Shown here piece after piece: positions 52,361 through 64,000 of a stretch of 64,000 bases of DNA. How positions within the stretch are numbered: position 1 is the first letter of the stretch; every line of letters starts with the position of its first letter. A program made the translations under genes and the position numbers. The notes below the pieces were generated by a model. It was given only the letters and a program-made list of their open reading frames with translations. It was not told the origin of the DNA and ran no database searches. The DNA is from Gymnorhina tibicen (taxonomy: Eukaryota > Chordata > Aves > Passeriformes > Artamidae): NCBI GenBank assembly GCA_013399875.1, contig VXAZ01001050.1:404301-468300 (forward strand), read 5' to 3'.

Positions 52361-54340
52361 CAATGTTACACTTTTAATCTTCAAAGCTCTGCCTGTATGG
52401 CTTTAGGCTAGTTCAGTGATTGCCTGCCACAGAACAACATGACTTTCCAGACAGTGGTTTAGGAAATATGTGGTTTTAAGGGTGCAAGGATGAGCCTAGG
52501 CAGAGTTAAAACTGAATTCAGAATTTTCTGTTTGTACATGGAACACATTTAAAGAAGAAATGAAAATGATCTCTAGAGTCTCCAAAACTACGTGCCAAGG
52601 CTCAAATATTTACACTCTCCTTTTCAAAATTTATATCTTATTTGGGCAGGAAATATCTAGAATTTTCCAGAAACAGTATTGCAGTAGGAAATGTTTTGGG
52701 AGCTTTTCGATTGTGTGTTTGTTTACTTTCTCAACCTTATCTAAGACTTATTTTGTCTTTTAAATTTGCATCCTTTTCCAAATGTATAGGCACAGAAAAT
52801 CTTACCACAGAAATGGGATTCATGATATTCAGCTCTCTTACAATTACTGAAAAAAATTGCAAAACTTTTCTAATACTGCTTATCTCTACAGATCTAGTCC
52901 TGACAGAATGATTAAAAAAACCCTATTGACTACAGGTAATATTATCATTAAAGAAAGCTGGACAGACCTTACATGTAATACAGATTATCACTGTAAGGAC
53001 AATATTATTATAATGTGTTTCATATAAATCTACTGCAAGCAATCAAATTAAATATGTTTTTGAATCTTTGTGTAATTACTTTCATTAAGGCAGAAGAAAT
53101 GAATGACCACTTAAGGATGAACCATCTAGAAAATTAAAATTGACACATCATATATTCCATGTTTTTCCAGAAAACATGTAATAGTGACATAATTTTAACA
53201 GTCTTGAAAGAGGTTATAGTAGAGTATCTGATATAAAATTCAAACATTATTTAAGTTACACTGGAAGAAATAAGATGAGCAATATATAGTGCAATTGATG
53301 CAGCTATGCTTCTCATAAAAACATAGAAAAAGGTGAATACCACAGAATTTATGTATGGTATGATCATGTACAAAATGATCCCTCATTTTCTGAAAGAGTT
53401 CAAGCAAGAACTGAAGAGTGGGCTCAATCACTGGAAAACATTATTTTTAGACTGCCCTGCAGCTGAGGTTGCCCACAGCTTTTTGTGCTAGTCTGCTGCC
53501 TATTCCACCAGGATTAGAGTTCACCTGGGCCTTTGCCTCACTCACTGGGTTCAAATAAGGCCTTACTGAGCAGTTAAAATGTAGCTGCTTAGGTATCAAG
53601 TGCACAAGTAGCAGCTGACAATATTAATACCTTCATGATTTAGGTATCAGGCAGTCAACAGGCAGTCAGTTAAAGCACTGAGAACAGGTCATTCTGTAGG
53701 TGGTGTATTACATCAAGTAGGTCCTTGTACAACAGAGCATTGGTGGCTTTGGAGTAGCCAAATTTGGATTATGAAAGAGGTCATAACTGCTTCTCCCTGT
53801 AATATGACTCCATGGGCATAATGGTGATCATCTGCAGCAAAAGAGTTAGGTGTTTATAGTGTTTATGTGACACTAAAAAGAACAGATGACAAAATTATTT
53901 CTTCAGAAAATATCAAGGAGAGAAAATGGCTCGAAGATAATGAATGAATATTATAGCATTAATCCATGCTCTATTTTAAAACTAATTAGCAATGTGATTA
54001 AAGAGTTAATTAAAGGTAAAATGTTTCTCCAGTAAATTTTTTTGTGCATCCGATAGCATGAGATATGCCACTCAGACACTGGTTTACCATAAAGCCTGTA
54101 AGTTTATAGGCTGCTTAGAACATTTGTAATCATCTGTCTAATATGTTTGCATATTACTAAACATAAGTCATTGGAAGAGTTACTTTTACTTGAATAAATG
54201 TCCATTGGTTTTGTAAACTGCCTGTTTCTAAACCCAGACTTGGGCTGATGAATGCCAGGGTTGTTATTTCTGAAACTAGCAATGTAGCTATGACTTCAAG
54301 GAATAAGGCAAATTTTCTTTTTCCATCACTGTAAGTTTGT

Positions 54341-54400
54341 CTGATCAAAGCAGCACTGAGTCAGACCAAGTAGATTGGTACTAATGCCACTGTTTCCAGC
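54341..54400. repeat. Possible ancient amniote repeat fragment
   Basis: The words CAAAGCAGCACTGAGTCAGACC and CCACTGTTTCCAGCCAG recall an ancient repeat of reptiles and birds containing ACTGGGTCAGACCAA. It is short and diverged, so the call is tentative. Confidence 0.3.
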
Positions 54401-55490
54401 CAGTTAACTGGTGTTGAATGACTCTAGGGAAGGTGGGAATGGGATGTGAGTAATTTTTTCTTGTTTGGTTACATGTAACAACAAAGTAGGTTAAATCTGT
54501 TAGCAGAATTCTTTAGCTTGCATGTACTGAACTAATAAGTGGGCCCCTGGGTAAAGTCAGTTTGTGCATCTTTGTGGTGTTTTTTACTGCTCCGTAGACT
54601 TTCTGCTACAGAAGGTTAAGAAAATAGCATGACTGTCTTGGGTCAAGTTAAACATAATATAAAAGCAAAAGGGTCCTCTTGTGCTTCACACCATGGTTTC
54701 TTTTCAGACAGCTCTACTCTCTGTTCACAGCCACAGAATAATGTGAACACATATTGGGAAAGACAAATCTTTCTTTACTGTGATCCACATCATCTACAGA
54801 AATTAAAAAATTTAAAAAAAAAGAAAAAAATTTACAAGAGCTAAACAAAAGTGTCTTAAAGAGCCCAGAGATGTAATTTAGTATATCTAGTTGCCAAAGA
54901 AAGTCCAACTCTTCACAATTCATAGAGAGACTTTTGTTGCAATGTCTGGGTTCAAAATTTGTAAATGCTCAATACACTCGTGTCTTCAGCCGCTACATGG
55001 AAATCTGACAAAATAAGACAAAGTAAAAAATGCACAGGTATTTCAATAAATGAATCTCTTTTCCTCAAATGTATTCATAACTATTAAAATTACTTATCTC
55101 TGATCTGTTATTTTGTATTTGTTAATAAAATTAGTTATGCCACATGGTTGAATTCTGCCTTCTACACCTACATTCTTTTTAAACTGCTAACTCTTATTGT
55201 TTTTTACTCCTTCATTGTAGCTAGACCTCATTGTGCTGCAACTGCCTCATTAGTGTGTTTCATGCTCATACTTGTTCCTTCCAAGGTACAACTGCTCTGA
55301 TAAAAGCAGATATTTTCAGTTATTGATGTTCTTCAATAACTATCTTTCATAAAAATTGGTCATATGCAGCAAGAAATTTCATTTTCTTGAAACTAACATT
55401 AAGTCTGTATGGAATGTTCCAGGTCAGTTTGATTAGTGTAAATGCTGTTACTTTATTTCAAAATATTTTCACTATTTGTTATTTTAAACG

Positions 55491-55545
55491 TGAAAACAAA
55501 GCAAAACAAAGCAAAAAGGCCACAGTAAAACAAAACCAAACCACT
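55491..55545. repeat. A-rich low-complexity tract
   Basis: Repeated AAAACAAAGC and AAAACAAAACC units form a low-complexity tract. There is no associated retroposon body that I can recognise. Confidence 0.75.
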
Positions 55546-55765
55546 TGAATATCAAATTATATCAAATAAATATTATGGATCATAGTAGATAAAACACAAG
55601 GTTTTCAGTGTGTCACATGACATGGTATTCTTCCCACTGCTTTTAAAGCCAATATTAAATAAATATTCATTTTTCTGTGAAGGAATGCTGCATGTATTGA
55701 TGCTTAGTGATACAAGCAGCTAATCTCATCTTGATCTGAATGTACATCAAGTAAGGAGTAAAGTC

Positions 55766-57622
55766 ATGCCTCTGAACTTTAGGAAGACAGATTTCCAGCT
55801 CTTCAGGGAGATTGTCAGTGGGATCCCCTGGGAGACTGCCCTCGGGGACAAGGGAGAGGAACAGAGGTGGAAGATTTTTAAAGAAGTTTTCCATAGGGCA
55901 CAAGAGCTAGTGATTCCCAGGAGCAAGAATTTGGGCAGGGAAGGCCAGAGACTGGTGTGGCTGAATAGAGAACTGCTGGTCAGGGCAAAAATCAAACGCA
56001 GTGGAAACAAGGACAGATAACCCGGGAAGAGTATAGAGAAATACAAATGTGAGAGGGAGGGGGTGAGGAAGTTCAAAGCAAAGCTTGAACTGAACCTGGC
56101 AAGGGACACAAAGAATAACAGGAAGGGCTTCTACAGGTATGTTTAATCTGAAAAAGAAGGTCAAAGGTTTACCTACTCTGGTAAACAACAGTGGTGAATG
56201 GATATCAACAGGCAAGGAGAAGGCTGAAGTACTTAACAAATTTTTGTCTCAGTCTTTAATGACAACCTCCCTTCCCACACCTCTTGAGTGGATGCGGAAG
56301 AGATGGGGACTGGAAGAGTAAAGTCCTAAAGTCCCCACCACTGTAAGCGAAGATCAGGTTCATGACCACTCAAGGAACCTGAATGTGCACAAGTCTATGG
56401 AACCCAATGAAATACATCCCAGAGTCCTGAAAGAATTGCCTGATGTAGTTGCCAAACCACTCTCCATGATATTTGAAGTCACGGCAGTCAGGAAAAGTCC
56501 TGGGTGACTGGAAAAAGGGAAACATAATACCTGTCTTTAAAAAGGGAAGAAAGGATGACTCTGGGAAGTACTGAGCTGTCAGCCTCACCTCTGTGCCTGG
56601 GAAGATCGTGGAACAGATCCTCCCAGAAGCTGTGCCAAGGCACATGGAGAACTGGCAGGTGATTTGAGACAGCCAGCATGGCTTCACCAAGGGCAAATCC
56701 TGCCTGAAAACCTGGTGGTCTTCAATGCTGGAGTGACTACATCAGTGGATAAGAGAAGGACTATGGATGTCTTTTATGTGGATTTCTGTAAAATCTTTGA
56801 CATCGTCCCCCCAATATCTTTCTCTCCAAATTGGAGAGTGATGGATTTGACAGGTGGACTGTTAGGTGGATTAGAAATTAGTTGAATGGTTGCATCCAGA
56901 GGGTAGTGGTCAATGGCTCAGAGTCCCAATGGGCATCAGTGATGAGTGGTGTCCCTCAAGGGTCCAAACTGGGAGCAGTGTTATTTAATATCCTAATTAA
57001 TGACAAGGGGATTGAGAACACCATCAGAAAACTTGCATACGATACCAAGCTCAGTGGTACTGTTGCCACACCTGAAGGATGGGATGCCATCCAGAGGCAC
57101 AACACAGGCTTTAGAAGTGGGCCCATGGGAATCTCACGCAGTTTAACAAGACCAAGCGCAAGGTACTGTAATTGGGTAGGGGCAATCCCTGGCAGGGTGT
57201 TGGGTATTCTCAGTTGGATGAACAGATTGAGAGAAGCCTTGCTGATAAGGACTTGGGTAGATTGGTGGATGAGACACTGGACATGACCCAGCAATGTGTG
57301 TTTGTAACCCAGAAAACCGATTGTATCCTGGACTGAATCAAAAGCAGCATGGCCAGTAGGGTGAGGGAGAGGATTCTGCCCCTCTATTTATTCTACTTTG
57401 GTGAGACCCCACCTGGAGTGTTGCATCCAGCTCTGGGGTCCCCAATACAGGAAGGACATTGATCTGTTGGGGCAAGTCCAGAAGAGTTGGCACAAGTTGA
57501 TTGGAGGGAGGGATTACCCCTCTTATGAGGAAAGGCTGAGGGAATTGAGGTTGTTCAGCCTGGAAAAGAGAAGGCTTTGGGGTGACCTAACTGTGGCCAT
57601 CCAGTGCTTGAAGGGAATTTAG
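55766..57622 (+). pseudogene. Broken CR1 ORF2 (reverse transcriptase) remnant
   Basis: The CR1 ORF2 protein would copy its own RNA at a nicked chromosomal target. Fragments lie in two frames. The EN-RT linker (55766-56020) has a word like LVWLNRELL. A second linker piece (56139-56321) has EKAEVLNKFL. RT motif A (56775-56810) reads YVDFCKIFDIVP against the usual LDFSKAFDTVP. Motif B starts at about 56945 with SGVPQGSKLGAVLFN. The motif C region (about 57032-57046) reads LAYDT where active enzymes have ADDT, so a catalytic aspartate is replaced by tyrosine. The C-terminal block (57398-57622) has RPHLE, SYEERLREL and FSLEKRRL. Frames change between 56020 and 56139 and between about 56810 and 56882, with stops between blocks. 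It cannot make active protein. Confidence 0.93.
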
Positions 57623-57903
57623 AGGAAAGATGGGGTGAGACTATTTGCAAGGGCATGTAATGGCAGGACAAGAGGGAAAGGGTTTAAACTAAGAGTAGCT
57701 TTAGACTAGATACTAGGAAGAAATTTTTTACTGTGAGGGCAGTGAGTTACAGGGACAGGTTGACCAGAGAAGTTGTGGATGCATCATCCCTGGAAGTGTT
57801 CAAGGCCAGGCTTTGAGCAACGTGGTCTAGTTGAAAGCAGGGCAGTTGAAAGTAGATCTTCAGGGTTCTCTTACAACCCAAACCATTCTATGATTCTATG
57901 TTT
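55766..57903 (+). mobile_element. CR1 LINE, 2.1-kb 5'-truncated copy
   Basis: This is the longest mobile element in the window. It starts within the ORF2 region between endonuclease and reverse transcriptase, covers RT and the C-terminal region, and ends with a short 3' UTR and the CR1 tail of two ATTCTATG units (57886-57901). The missing 5' half (ORF1, endonuclease) reflects the usual truncation at insertion. Within 56955-57901 it is highly similar to the copy at 12716-13716, for example around the CATCCAGCTCTGGGG word present in both. It inserted just upstream of an older CR1 in the same orientation. Confidence 0.95.
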
Positions 57904-57974
57904 TTGTGATCTGAGGTAGCAAATTCCTACCTATCAGGACAAGAAAAGTGATTTAACCTGTTTATTTCACATTT

Positions 57975-58425
57975 TTGGGGGCACATCTGTAATGCTGCAT
58001 CCAATTTGGAATCTCTGAAAGCAAAAGACGTAATGGAAAAATTGGAGGAAGTCCAGTGGAGGGCCACCAAGATAAATGAAAGTCTATTGCACAAGGATGT
58101 GTGGAGACGTGGAGGGAAGGTTTTTTGTTTAGTCTAGAAAAGAAAATAGGAGAATAACACTGAATTCACCTACTATATAAAGGAAAGATTGTGCAGAAGA
58201 AAGGCTGCTATTCAGTCATAGCAATAGGACACAACTCAAAATTTCAGCAACAGCTAAGCCCTATAGTAGGGTCACAAAATCTTCACTTTTGGAGATATTT
58301 AAAACTTGTTTAGGCACAAGTCTGAACAACCTGATCTGACTTAGAAATTATCACTACTTTGGGCAGGAGATTGGCCTAGGTGAATTGCAAATTTCCCCTC
58401 TAACTGAATTGTGTTATATTTCTGA
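57975..58425 (+). mobile_element. Older CR1 LINE fragment
   Basis: In sense orientation it shows the diverged C-terminal ORF2 and 3' UTR words of an older CR1 group: GGAGGAAGTCCAGTGGAGG and GCCACCAAGAT near 58044-58072, TTTAGTCTAGAAAAGA near 58129, GGAGATATTTAAAAC near 58291, and a 3' end with GGGCAGGAGATTGGCCTAGG near 58361. The tail has decayed. It is clearly older than its upstream neighbour, which ends only about 70 bp before it. Confidence 0.72.
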
Positions 58426-61400
58426 AAAGTCTATTTATTCTTTGATTTAGAGTCTGCTTGTGTAAATCCTTGTGATACAGGAGTTCCCACGGTAAGCACT
58501 GGTATTGGTCTTAACACTGTGAAAGGAAAGGATGCCGTGTATAAGCTTCTTGATCATTAACACATCCAAGACTAAAAGACAGATCATATCAAATACTGTT
58601 TATGAATATAACCAAGACATTTGACAAAAATTTGTATTTCATTTGGAGCCTGGGAGGGTACTTTTATTATTTTTATGAATCAAGCCCCTTTTTGGCTCTC
58701 TACCGTCTACACAGAGACATTAAACATATTTCCTCAAAGGTCTTTCATGCCTCACTGTGTTTGGATAAGGGTAAGTTCAATGTTCATTCATTCCCAAATT
58801 CCATTGTTTCCCTTAGGACAATTTTTTTTCCTTACAAAAAATTTTATTTGCTGTATTCTACTGAAAAACCTGCAACTGTGATGTCTTTTTTCACCACAGA
58901 AAAAACAAGTTGATGTAAGATGCGCCCAATACATTTAAGTTTTTTAGCTATTCATGGTTGCTATGACTGGCTAACAAAGAAGGTCAGATCTTAATTCAAA
59001 CTGAGCAAAGTGAATAGATTTATTGAAGATGTTCTGGAATAGACTAGACAGTCTGTCTTGTCTCGGATATTTTAGATGTGACCCTATATATCTCCTTTCT
59101 TTTGTGGAACACCAGAGTTTGATAAACGGACAATTTAAAGAGCATAAGTAATATCCTGCCCTGTCTGCTATGAACACCACAATTAACCTGATTCATGGGA
59201 CGTGGGTGTCATGAAATACATTGTTTGACAAGCACCCCAATTACTTATACTAACAGCAAGTCTGAAGACTGCAGTTGAAACAAATCTGAACCCTATGTAT
59301 CATAAAGTTTGCTGCAGTTTTCTCCACAGTTTGCCATTCTTTAGAGGATAAAGAATTTTTTGGAATTTTTTAATCTGTTTTTTTTAACCTCAAATTTAAT
59401 AAAGTTTCAGATGAATTTGAGACTATATATTTATACAGAACTATGTCTGGAATGGAAAATGAAACTTTGGATTTTCAATAGGATACTGAGATGGGTATCT
59501 TAAAAATGAGAAAAGACCCGTGGTAGTGTTTTCTTTCTTTTTTTCTCTTTTAAATATAGTTCTAATCTTCAGCTGTGTACAATGCTATTTGCTGCAGACA
59601 TTTAATTTTCTTTACATGTCATTGAAGTGACTACAGTATTCATTCTTGAACTGTCACAATAATCAGAAACTTGGTGTTTATGTTGCAGTCTCTTCCCATT
59701 CTTTCTGATTCCAAATGTTTCTTAGACTAAAGAATTTTGTGTGTCAAAGGAAAAGACAATAAGAAAAATAGCAGAGAAACCAAACATTTGTTTGTCCTTT
59801 TCAACAGGGTTTTCATTGCCAGTGACACTGTTTCCTAAAAGACTGTACTCCAGTTTCCCTAAACCTCTACAGTTTTAAAACGTAATTTCCACTGGGGCTT
59901 GCTTGAATGTGTAGAAAAAATTTTGAACTTTTAGCTATTCAATGACCCATAGAAACAATTTTGTGGTTTAAGTCCACTTCTTCATTTGCCAATATCTTTA
60001 TCACCAAGACAAACAAAAATTTAGTAGCTGAAGTTATTTCCCAGGAACGAGTCTGAATTTGCCCTCAGAATGCATTTCAATCCCATATGATCATTTACCA
60101 TTTGTGTTACAGCACACACAAAGTACAATAGAAAGACAATTTGCTACTTTTAAAGAAGAGATAATATTTTAAAAAAACCTGATGGATTTCTTAGCAAGAA
60201 AGAAATCATACTCTTAAAGCTTGATTTTGACTTACAGTGTTGCAATAAGATACCCGTGACAACTGGCAGAAAGGTTAGATACATTAAATAATTTATTCTG
60301 AAAAAATATTTTATATTTCTGTCTGTATTATTATAATCAGATATAATTACACTCAAATTATCTAATTATTGGCAGCATTTATATTCAGAGCTAGGGCTAT
60401 ATAGTAGATTGAAAGTAGCTAAAATAATAAATATAGAATACATTATATATAAGAAAGGAACTCAAAATTTTCATGTGTGTAACACAGAAGGTAAGAGGGA
60501 AGTTTAGAAAATAAAAAGAATCTAAGAAATGAAACAGGCAGAAATCAAGCCTGGAGAACAATTGGTTAGAGCAGACCTTAGGGACTGTTATCAACTCTTC
60601 CCAAAAGATGTATTTTTTAAGGTAATAAGATTACTCTCATAAACTATTTCTTTAATCCCAAAGTGAACACCAAAAATCAAAATGCTGAATCTGTATATAG
60701 TTATGCTTACCTATGTGAGAGCCATGGTGAATACTTCTGGAAGGTGGGTTCACATAACCCATTCGTATCATTCGTACAAAATACACTTGTGGGAAAGAAT
60801 CATCAGTGGTTTAATGTGAACTACTTTAATTTTGAGGAAACTAAGAAAACTACTTCTAACAGAAAGCTAAAAATGAAGCTTTTAAGCTGGATAAAGCAAA
60901 ACATAATAAGGGAAAAAGAAACTCTAGATAGCAAGTGTATGCAGCAAGGAACTTGTCCTCAGGCAACAAAATGCTGAATAATTTCTCTTTCTTGCAGCCT
61001 ACATCTCTATCCATTAGTGTTAATCTACCCATTAATGTTAATCTTTGCATCAGCTTTGATGCATACCACATCTGGCAGAGGAATGGCAGAACCAGGCATA
61101 TACCTGCAGGTAATTTACTGACACACATTACACCTATGGATTACATAATTTGATCCACACCTGGTTTTTTTCACCTTCTTTTAGGTGTGAAGATTCACGT
61201 TTCCAAAAAGGAGCAGCACATTTTAAACATTTTACTGTGGTTTGATTTCATCTCTTTCTTACTCAGGATGTTTCAGATTCTAACTCCAAAGAAAGTTTGG
61301 GCAGTTCTTGCTAAAAAAAGACCCCCAAAGTTTCATAAAGCTCAATCAAAAACCTGTGATACTAGAAGTTTCCATGGTTAAAATACCTGATTATTTTAAA

Positions 61401-61770
61401 AACCATGTACTGCATGCAAGAATGCATGTATTTTCATGCCTGAATACCTACTGGTATATCAAGAGTCAGAGAATCAGTTTTGTATCTAATCTCAAGCATA
61501 ATTGACCATGAACATTGTAAACCTTTTACACTACCTGAAGACATCCCACAGAGCTTCTGAATCCAGTGCTTTTGCAGTTTTGTGTGATCTGAAGTTCCTA
61601 CCTGTTAGATTTGGTCATTTTAGCATCAGAAAGTAATTAACAAATTTAATGCATTAGTAGGTGTCTCAAACTTTTTCTAATATTGTGTTGATACTTTTGC
61701 AAGGCAGTATTGTTAAGATACGATTATTGAGAGATGCTTATGCCTGAATTAAGGTGTAAATGAAATCATA
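58426..61770. other. AT-rich unique noncoding sequence
   Basis: No gene is recognised. Plus-strand frames of about 103 codons (58602-58913 and 60663-60977) show no family resemblance or motif. An 18-bp-period near-duplicate (CCATTAGTGTTAATCT and CCATTAATGTTAATCT) lies at 61011-61046, and a small inverted repeat at 61413-61428 (CATGCA-AGAA-TGCATG). Confidence 0.6.
61011..61046. repeat. 18-bp tandem near-duplicate
   Basis: Two adjacent units of period 18 differ at one position in their first 16 bases. Each contains a TTAATC word, giving a pair of identical candidate homeodomain-type half sites. Confidence 0.75.
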
Positions 61771-62345
61771 TGCCAAAGGCAATAGTATGGATTTTATTTA
61801 ATAATAAATGTAAGAGAGAAAAAAATTGGAAAGGGTGGGGAGAGAGGAAGCAAGAGTGTGAGAAGAGACAGAAGAAGTAGAAAGATACCTCTATCCATGG
61901 ATCCAGACAGGAGAACTTTCTTCACCCAGGTCTTCTCAGTGATGGGGGCCCTGGAGTCATTCTTCTGCCGGTAGCAGTTTTATAGTTCAAATCCTGGGTA
62001 TCCATGAGGTGGTTGCAGATGTTCCCATAACTTGAAATGATATGTGTATAAGAATTTGTTTGCTTTCCAACTGTCTGTCACAGTGGGAAATTTTGTCTGG
62101 ATGCATTAGCCAGGATGTGTTAACCACAACTCACCTTCTTTAGGCCTGGAATTAGCACCTTCCTGCTGCAAATTCCTCTCTTCTGTGCTTATCTCATGTT
62201 TGCACTGTGGGTATGATCTTATGGCAAGTTCCTTCTGTGGCCTTGACAGTGTTTAAGGCAATTGTGATCTGTAAGTCCCTTACAAGTGTGAGGTATAAAC
62301 CAATATATGAAGAAGCATGCTAAAGAATTCACTAACACACTGAAT
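61771..62345 (-). mobile_element. Probable ERV LTR, antisense (boundaries approximate)
   Basis: Read on the minus strand, a TATAAAA box (complement of 61978-61984) is followed about 180 bp later by an AATAAA signal (complement of 61793-61798) within a TTTATTATTAAATAAAATCC-like segment. A pyrimidine-rich stretch lies between (complement of about 61814-61890). This order and the general look match avian LTRs. I could not fix TG/CA ends or a target-site duplication, and the U3 limit on the right is a guess. An alternative is unique DNA with chance signals. Confidence 0.45.
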
Positions 62346-64000
62346 AGAACTGTCCATAAACTCAAGTTCATGAGATAGATGTTCTTGCACTAGGTTTTTA
62401 AAGTTGCTGATGGCTGGGATAAGGAGGTAGGAGACTATAATTATCCTTAATCGTGTAACTTCATAAATGTTGAGTTAATTACTGTTGACAGCCATGTATC
62501 TTATGATTCATGCTACTGTTGATGGCTTAGGAACATCACAGTTACTGGAGGGCTGTATCTTTCTAGAGTAGATATTGCTAAGCAGAGGAATTGTGCTAGA
62601 ATGTGTTAAAGTTTGATACGGACAAAACTCTTGCACGGGCAAAGTTGTTTCAGCTTGGGAAGCAAGATTTGACTCCAAACAAATAAAGCAAAAATCTTGC
62701 TATCAAAAATTTTCATCTGTCTCCCTGTCATGCAGACATCTGTGGAACTTATTAAAAACCCCAGACCACTAATATTCATATTCTAATCAAGGTGGACCAC
62801 AGAAAAAGCAGTTGTGAAATATGATCAGGACTTATCAGGAGTCATCACATTGCAGTTCATTAGAAAATAGTTGATCAGTTTGTTTCAAAGAAAGAAGAAA
62901 AGGATTTTTTTTTTACTGTCATCTGCTGTGATTTCAATTTTTCCAGGTTTTTTTTCCCCCCAAGTATCTTAGATGATCTTACTCGAACAAATCATTAAAA
63001 TTTCTGTTCAAACTATTTTTTTTTAATGAAGAAATTAAATAAGGAAAAGTGTACCCAAAAGGTGGGAGGTTTTGTGTTCTTTTTTTTTTCGCTTCTAGAC
63101 TTTCATTATATGATATTCTATTTACATAGTTTTGCTGTTTAAGAATATGCAAATCTGGGAATTGTTCCAGCTCACAATGAAGGCATTATTGCACTTCACT
63201 GAAAAAAAGTTGAAGCTCTGAGCACTGTCACACTGACAATAAATTAGGCCAATTAATTCTGGTTTTCCTAAAAGGGAAAATAGTTTTGAACATGAAAATC
63301 ATGGATTTAAACAATTGAGATAACGATTTAAACCCTGGAGATACACTATTGGCCACAAACACATATGTGACAATGTGCAGAATGCCATCCATTGACTTTG
63401 CCCAAAATAAACTATTTCTTGTAAAGAATAAACTAAAAGTTATAAAAACATATAACTGTCTATAATGCAAAAGATAAAAGAAACATTTATCTGAGTATTC
63501 TGCCAGCAGTGGTGAGACACAGAGGCCAGAAACAACTTAGGTGTGTGTATATAAACATATTTAACCCCCCCAAGTAAATAGTGATAGTTCTTCACGATAT
63601 CCTCCCCACCTCTTAGAACTGAAATCTCAGTAATATGCTGAAACAATGGTCATATTTTTGAATTATACAGTCCTTTCAACCTTTTTTAGTTTCTCCAGTT
63701 AACGCACGAGTTCCTACAGACTTGTAGCACTCCCACATCTTGAGCCAAGGAGCTTAACAGCTTAACTACAGACCGTCAAGAAATACTTGCTTTTCTTCCA
63801 TCTGAACTTGCTATCTGCTACCTTTACCTGATGCTAGTTTGAGATTGGCAAGGAACAGTGAACAACTGATCACTCTTAAAAGCTCCATAGCACTACTGAT
63901 GTTTTCTGGGCCACTGTTTTGCTTGTTTAAAGGTAAAGACTTGGCAGTTTTATGCATATGTACAATTACTTACATTGATAAGTGTATATATATATATATA
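62346..64000. other. AT-rich unique noncoding sequence to window end
   Basis: No gene or mobile element is recognised. T runs occur near 62907-62917, 62947-62960 and 63081-63090. The window closes in a TA dinucleotide run. Confidence 0.6.
63983..64000. repeat. (TA)n microsatellite cut by window end
   Basis: An alternating TA run continues to the last base, so its full length cannot be judged from here. Confidence 0.85.

Larger units (their letters stand above)
52361..55765. other. AT-rich unique noncoding sequence
   Basis: No gene is recognised. The stretch 53940-54150 is AT-rich with TTAATTAAAG-type words and may be conserved noncoding DNA. A faint ancient repeat lies at 54341-54400. A-rich low complexity with AAAACAAAGC units occurs at 55491-55545. 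Confidence 0.6.

Noticed and set aside
55747..56239. Minus-strand frames of 110-120 codons
   Set aside because: Antisense of the CR1 ORF2 linker; the sense strand carries the recognisable protein words.
58602..58913. 103-codon plus-strand frame
   Set aside because: Aromatic-rich translation of AT-rich DNA; nothing recognised, no splice or promoter context.
60663..60977. 104-codon plus-strand frame
   Set aside because: No family resemblance; a chance-length frame in AT-rich DNA.
61984..61996. tRNA B-box-like word AGTTCAAATCC
   Set aside because: No matching A box or cloverleaf arms; it lies inside the probable antisense LTR.
1..64000. CRISPR arrays, operons, integrons or other prokaryotic systems
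   Set aside because: No spaced direct repeats, no dense coding; CR1 and ERV LTRs identify the DNA as avian nuclear.

Overview
The window looks like nuclear DNA from a bird, most probably a songbird (passerine). This rests on interspersed repeats I recognise from memory of avian genomes: CR1 LINE retrotransposons with the ATTCTATG-type 3' tail, and several solo LTRs of avian endogenous retroviruses. The rest is AT-rich, non-repetitive DNA with no long reading frames, which fits intergenic or deep intronic sequence. I found no convincing protein-coding host gene, tRNA, rRNA, CRISPR array or bacterial-type operon. The only recognisable coding matter is decayed CR1 ORF2 (reverse transcriptase).

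Layout. 1-7200: unique AT-rich sequence. 7205-7575: an isolated GC-rich, CpG-poor block, with a palindromic NRF1-type motif 45 bp downstream. 7630-12715: unique sequence. 12716-13716: 5'-truncated CR1 (+). 13717-26071: unique sequence holding a Z-DNA-type palindrome (15071-15090) and two long pyrimidine microsatellites (20624-20730 and 25014-25170; the second contains the only N in the window). 26072-26487: an avian ERV LTR (+) that lost its 3' part. 26488-41719: about 15 kb of unique sequence with homeodomain-type TAAT clusters. 41725-42336: complete solo LTR (-) with a 5-bp target-site duplication. 43755-44120: a second, compact LTR (+). 44121-52025: unique sequence with faint ancient repeats. 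52026-52360: old CR1 fragment (-). 55766-57903: a 2.1-kb CR1 (+) retaining linker, RT and C-terminal blocks of ORF2, directly followed by an older CR1 (57975-58425, +). 61771-62345: a probable LTR (-). The window ends inside a (TA)n run.

There is no gene network to describe. The functional content is retroelement history, LTR-borne promoter and polyadenylation signals, low-complexity DNA able to form unusual structures, and a few candidate cis-regulatory or cryptic exon segments. I saw no strong evidence for a new biological system. The best leads are the three or four LTRs, the GC-rich block with its NRF1-type site, and the TAAT-rich segments that could be conserved noncoding elements. All family assignments are from memory of consensus sequences and were not searched.
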